A stretch of 15,245 nucleotides of DNA from Coriobacteriia bacterium (GTDB taxonomy: Bacteria > Actinomycetota > Coriobacteriia > Anaerosomatales > SLCP01), in contig SLCP01000098.1 in the NCBI GenBank assembly GCA_007125735.1, positions 1 to 15,245 of the forward strand, in the 5' to 3' direction. This document shows positions 13,809 to 15,245 of the stretch, piece by piece. The notes under the pieces were generated by a model that was not told the origin of the DNA, did not search any database, and was given only the letters and a program-made list of their open reading frames with translations. Position numbers and translations under genes: made by a program. Position 1 is the stretch's first letter, and the number at the start of each line of letters is the position of its first letter.

Positions 13809-15026
13809 GTGCTGCCAGCAGCCGAACAGCTCCGTGTCTTGAGTAGTGGCACCGCCGACATCGTCCCGCGTGACGCACTGCTCGAGAAGCTCGGCCGAGG
13901 AACGCCGCTCGTAGCTAAGTTGGGCGTAGACCCGACCGCACCCGATCTGCACCTCGGCCACGCGGTGCCCCTGCGCAAGCTGCGGCAGTTCCAGGACCTC
14001 GGCCATGAGGTCGTACTCATCATCGGCGACTTCACGGCGCTCATCGGCGATCCTTCGGGCCGCAACACCACGCGTCCCGCGCTCTCCGAGCACGACATCG
14101 AGGTGAACGCGCAAACCTACATAGACCAGGCCTTCAAGATCCTCGACCGGTCCAAGACCACGGTGCGCCGGAACTCGGAGTGGCTCGCGCCGCTCGGGTT
14201 CGCGGACATACTGCGGCTCACGAGCCAGTTCACCGTTGCGCGCATCTTGGAGCGCGACGATTTCCAGAAGCGCTACCGGGACGGCGTGGGCATCTCCCTA
14301 CACGAGTTCCTCTACCCGGTCGCTCAAGCCTACGATTCGGTCGCGATCGAGGCCGATGTCGAGCTCGGCGGCACCGATCAGCTCTTCAATCTGCTGGCGG
14401 GCCGGGAGCTCATGGGCAAACTCGGGCTCGAGGCGCAGGTCTGTCTCACGCTGCCGCTTCTCGAGGGCACGGACGGCGTCCAGAAGATGAGCAAGAGCTA
14501 CGGCAACTACGTCGGCCTGACCGACGGTGCGGCTGACGTGTTCGGTAAGGTCATGTCGATCCCCGATGAGCTGATGGTCAAGTACTATCGCCTCTGCACG
14601 TCTCTGCCCGTCGACGAAGTGGACGGTATCGAGGCTGGCTTGGCCGAGGGCTCTCTGCACCCCAACGCTGTGAAGCGTCGGCTCGCCCGGGAGATCGTCG
14701 GGCTCTACCATTCCCCGGACGCGGCGGCAGAGGCCGAAGCGGCGTTCGACCGCGTGTTCAAAGACAAGGCGATGCCGGATGACATACCGGAGCACACCCT
14801 AGAACTCGCGGAAACGGTGCATGTACCCGCGCTGCTCAAGGAACTCGGGCTCGTCACCTCGAACGGTGAGGGCCGCAGGATGATCGCGGGTGGAGGGGTG
14901 CGGATCGGCGGAGAGGTGCTGCCCGCCGGCGACTTCGATGTTCCTGCAGGGCAACTGGACGGCGCCGTGATACAGGTAGGGAAGCGCAAGTTCGCGCGGG
15001 TGGTGTCGGCGTCGGCGACTCGCTAG
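13809..15026 (+). CDS. tyrS: Tyrosyl-tRNA synthetase
   Basis: A cytosolic class I synthetase that charges tRNA-Tyr with tyrosine. It has 405 residues, normal for the bacterial enzyme. Order: Rossmann catalytic domain with the HIGH-type motif H48-L-G-H51 in DPTAPDLHLGH; IIGDFTALIGDPSG; the ELGGTDQ tyrosine-pocket segment at 185-191; the KMSKS motif at 226-230; and a C-terminal S4-like RNA-binding domain from about 340 (LVTSNGEGRRMIAGGGVRIGG). The DPTAPDLHLGH and GDFTALIGDPSG wording is typical of the TyrZ-like clade rather than the shorter-motif TyrS clade; this is judged by eye. GTG 13809 is preceded by GAAGGAG (13793-13799) at 9 bp. Upstream lies a promoter-like site with a dyad; downstream, outgoing tandem promoters. 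No T-box was found. Confidence 0.96.
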   Translation: MLPAAEQLRVLSSGTADIVPRDALLEKLGRGTPLVAKLGVDPTAPDLHLGHAVPLRKLRQFQDLGHEVVLIIGDFTALIGDPSGRNTTRPALSEHDIEVNAQTYIDQAFKILDRSKTTVRRNSEWLAPLGFADILRLTSQFTVARILERDDFQKRYRDGVGISLHEFLYPVAQAYDSVAIEADVELGGTDQLFNLLAGRELMGKLGLEAQVCLTLPLLEGTDGVQKMSKSYGNYVGLTDGAADVFGKVMSIPDELMVKYYRLCTSLPVDEVDGIEAGLAEGSLHPNAVKRRLAREIVGLYHSPDAAAEAEAAFDRVFKDKAMPDDIPEHTLELAETVHVPALLKELGLVTSNGEGRRMIAGGGVRIGGEVLPAGDFDVPAGQLDGAVIQVGKRKFARVVSASATR

Positions 15027-15029
15027 GTC

Positions 15030-15070
15030 CCGCGCTTCTTACGCCGCCGGATCATCGCCGGGTCGCGCGG
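15030..15070 (+). terminator. Candidate GC-rich terminator after tyrS
   Basis: CCGCGC (15030-15035) pairs with GCGCGG (15065-15070), and inside it CCGG (15047-15050) pairs with CCGG (15058-15061) around a 7-base loop. It begins 4 bp after the tyrS stop and lies upstream of the outgoing promoters, as a terminator would. There is no T-run after it and the outer and inner stems are separated by large interior loops, so support is moderate. Confidence 0.4.
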
Positions 15071-15081
15071 AAAGCAGAGGT

Positions 15082-15110
15082 TTGGCTGCGCGAGGACGAG
15101 GGTATATACT
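15082..15110 (+). promoter_or_regulatory. Outgoing sigma70-type promoter P1
   Basis: TTGGCT (15082-15087) and TATACT (15105-15110) are separated by exactly 17 bp. Matches to consensus are 4 of 6 and 5 of 6, the best promoter-like site in the window. It points rightward out of the window, with no convincing coding frame in the 135 bp that follow, as expected for a promoter with a leader of a gene or stable RNA beyond the edge. Confidence 0.6.
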
Positions 15111-15127
15111 TGTTCCGCCCAAAGGGA

Positions 15128-15156
15128 TTGCGCAGGGCGCGTGTGGGTGGTAGCAT
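15128..15156 (+). promoter_or_regulatory. Outgoing sigma70-type promoter P2, in tandem with P1
   Basis: TTGCGC (15128-15133) and TAGCAT (15151-15156) are also spaced by 17 bp, 46 bp downstream of P1 in the same direction. Matches are weaker (3 of 6 and 4 of 6). About 80 bp of leader remains before the window ends, holding a small stem GGTTG/CAACC (15199-15203 with 15212-15216). Near the edge, AGAAGG (15235-15240) could be a ribosome site if a protein gene follows. A stable RNA operon is the other possibility. Confidence 0.45.
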
Positions 15157-15245
15157 CGTACAGCCGCACGGTATGGCAGGTTTCCGATTCGAGACGCAGG
15201 TTGAAAATGACCAACCGTCAGGGGTCGATCCAGTAGAAGGTGAAC

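Noticed and set aside
13593..14114. Extension of the second PBP frame upstream to 14114
   Set aside because: The extra frame is antisense to tyrS and its leader, has no family resemblance, and ATG 13592 fits better although it lacks a ribosome site.
15023..15214. A 63-codon frame on the - strand after tyrS
   Set aside because: It overlaps the proposed terminator and both outgoing promoters, has no ribosome site that I can see, and matches no family I know.
15207..15236. A nine-codon leader peptide frame starting ATG ACC AAC
   Set aside because: The ribosome site is weak, the frame is very short, and such frames arise often by chance; it has no run of regulatory codons.

Overview
The window is high-GC bacterial DNA with tightly packed housekeeping genes, GTG starts, strong G/C bias at third codon positions and long antisense shadow frames. 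Gene content (two PASTA-bearing class A PBPs, a long U32/DUF3656 protein, a NIF3-like protein of a type I associate with anaerobes, PolX with a full PHP domain) suggests a Gram-positive, probably anaerobic actinobacterial lineage such as Coriobacteriia. This placement is an inference from protein character; no marker gene fixes it.

Left part (1-6005, all + strand): the 3' part of argG, then argH 4 bp later (the last two steps of arginine synthesis). A 99-bp gap holding an unusual C-rich repeat follows, then polX, mpg and a NIF3-like gene with gaps of 4 and 19 bp. PolX (gap-filling polymerase plus PHP exonuclease) and Mpg (alkyl-purine DNA glycosylase) both fit base excision repair. The role of the NIF3-like protein is unknown.

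Middle (6006-13592): two paralogous class A penicillin-binding proteins on the - strand flank a + strand U32-family gene. The first PBP has a PASTA domain and a Pro/Glu/Lys tail. The second has an Arg-rich cytoplasmic N-terminus of about 108 residues, a PASTA domain and a terminal PKD-like domain. The convergent gap at 6006-6074 is filled almost entirely by an imperfect palindrome, a likely bidirectional terminator. The U32 protein resembles the RlhA/YdcP group of RNA hydroxylation factors.

Right part (13593-15245): a divergent spacer with a promoter-like site and a dyad precedes tyrS. After tyrS comes a candidate terminator and then two tandem sigma70-like promoters pointing out of the window, so a strongly transcribed unit (possibly an rRNA or tRNA operon) probably begins just beyond position 15245.

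I see no CRISPR array, insertion sequence, tRNA, phage or defence gene. The window is mostly ordinary; the points worth following are the PBP domain architectures, the repeat before polX, the regulatory spacers and the outgoing tandem promoters.
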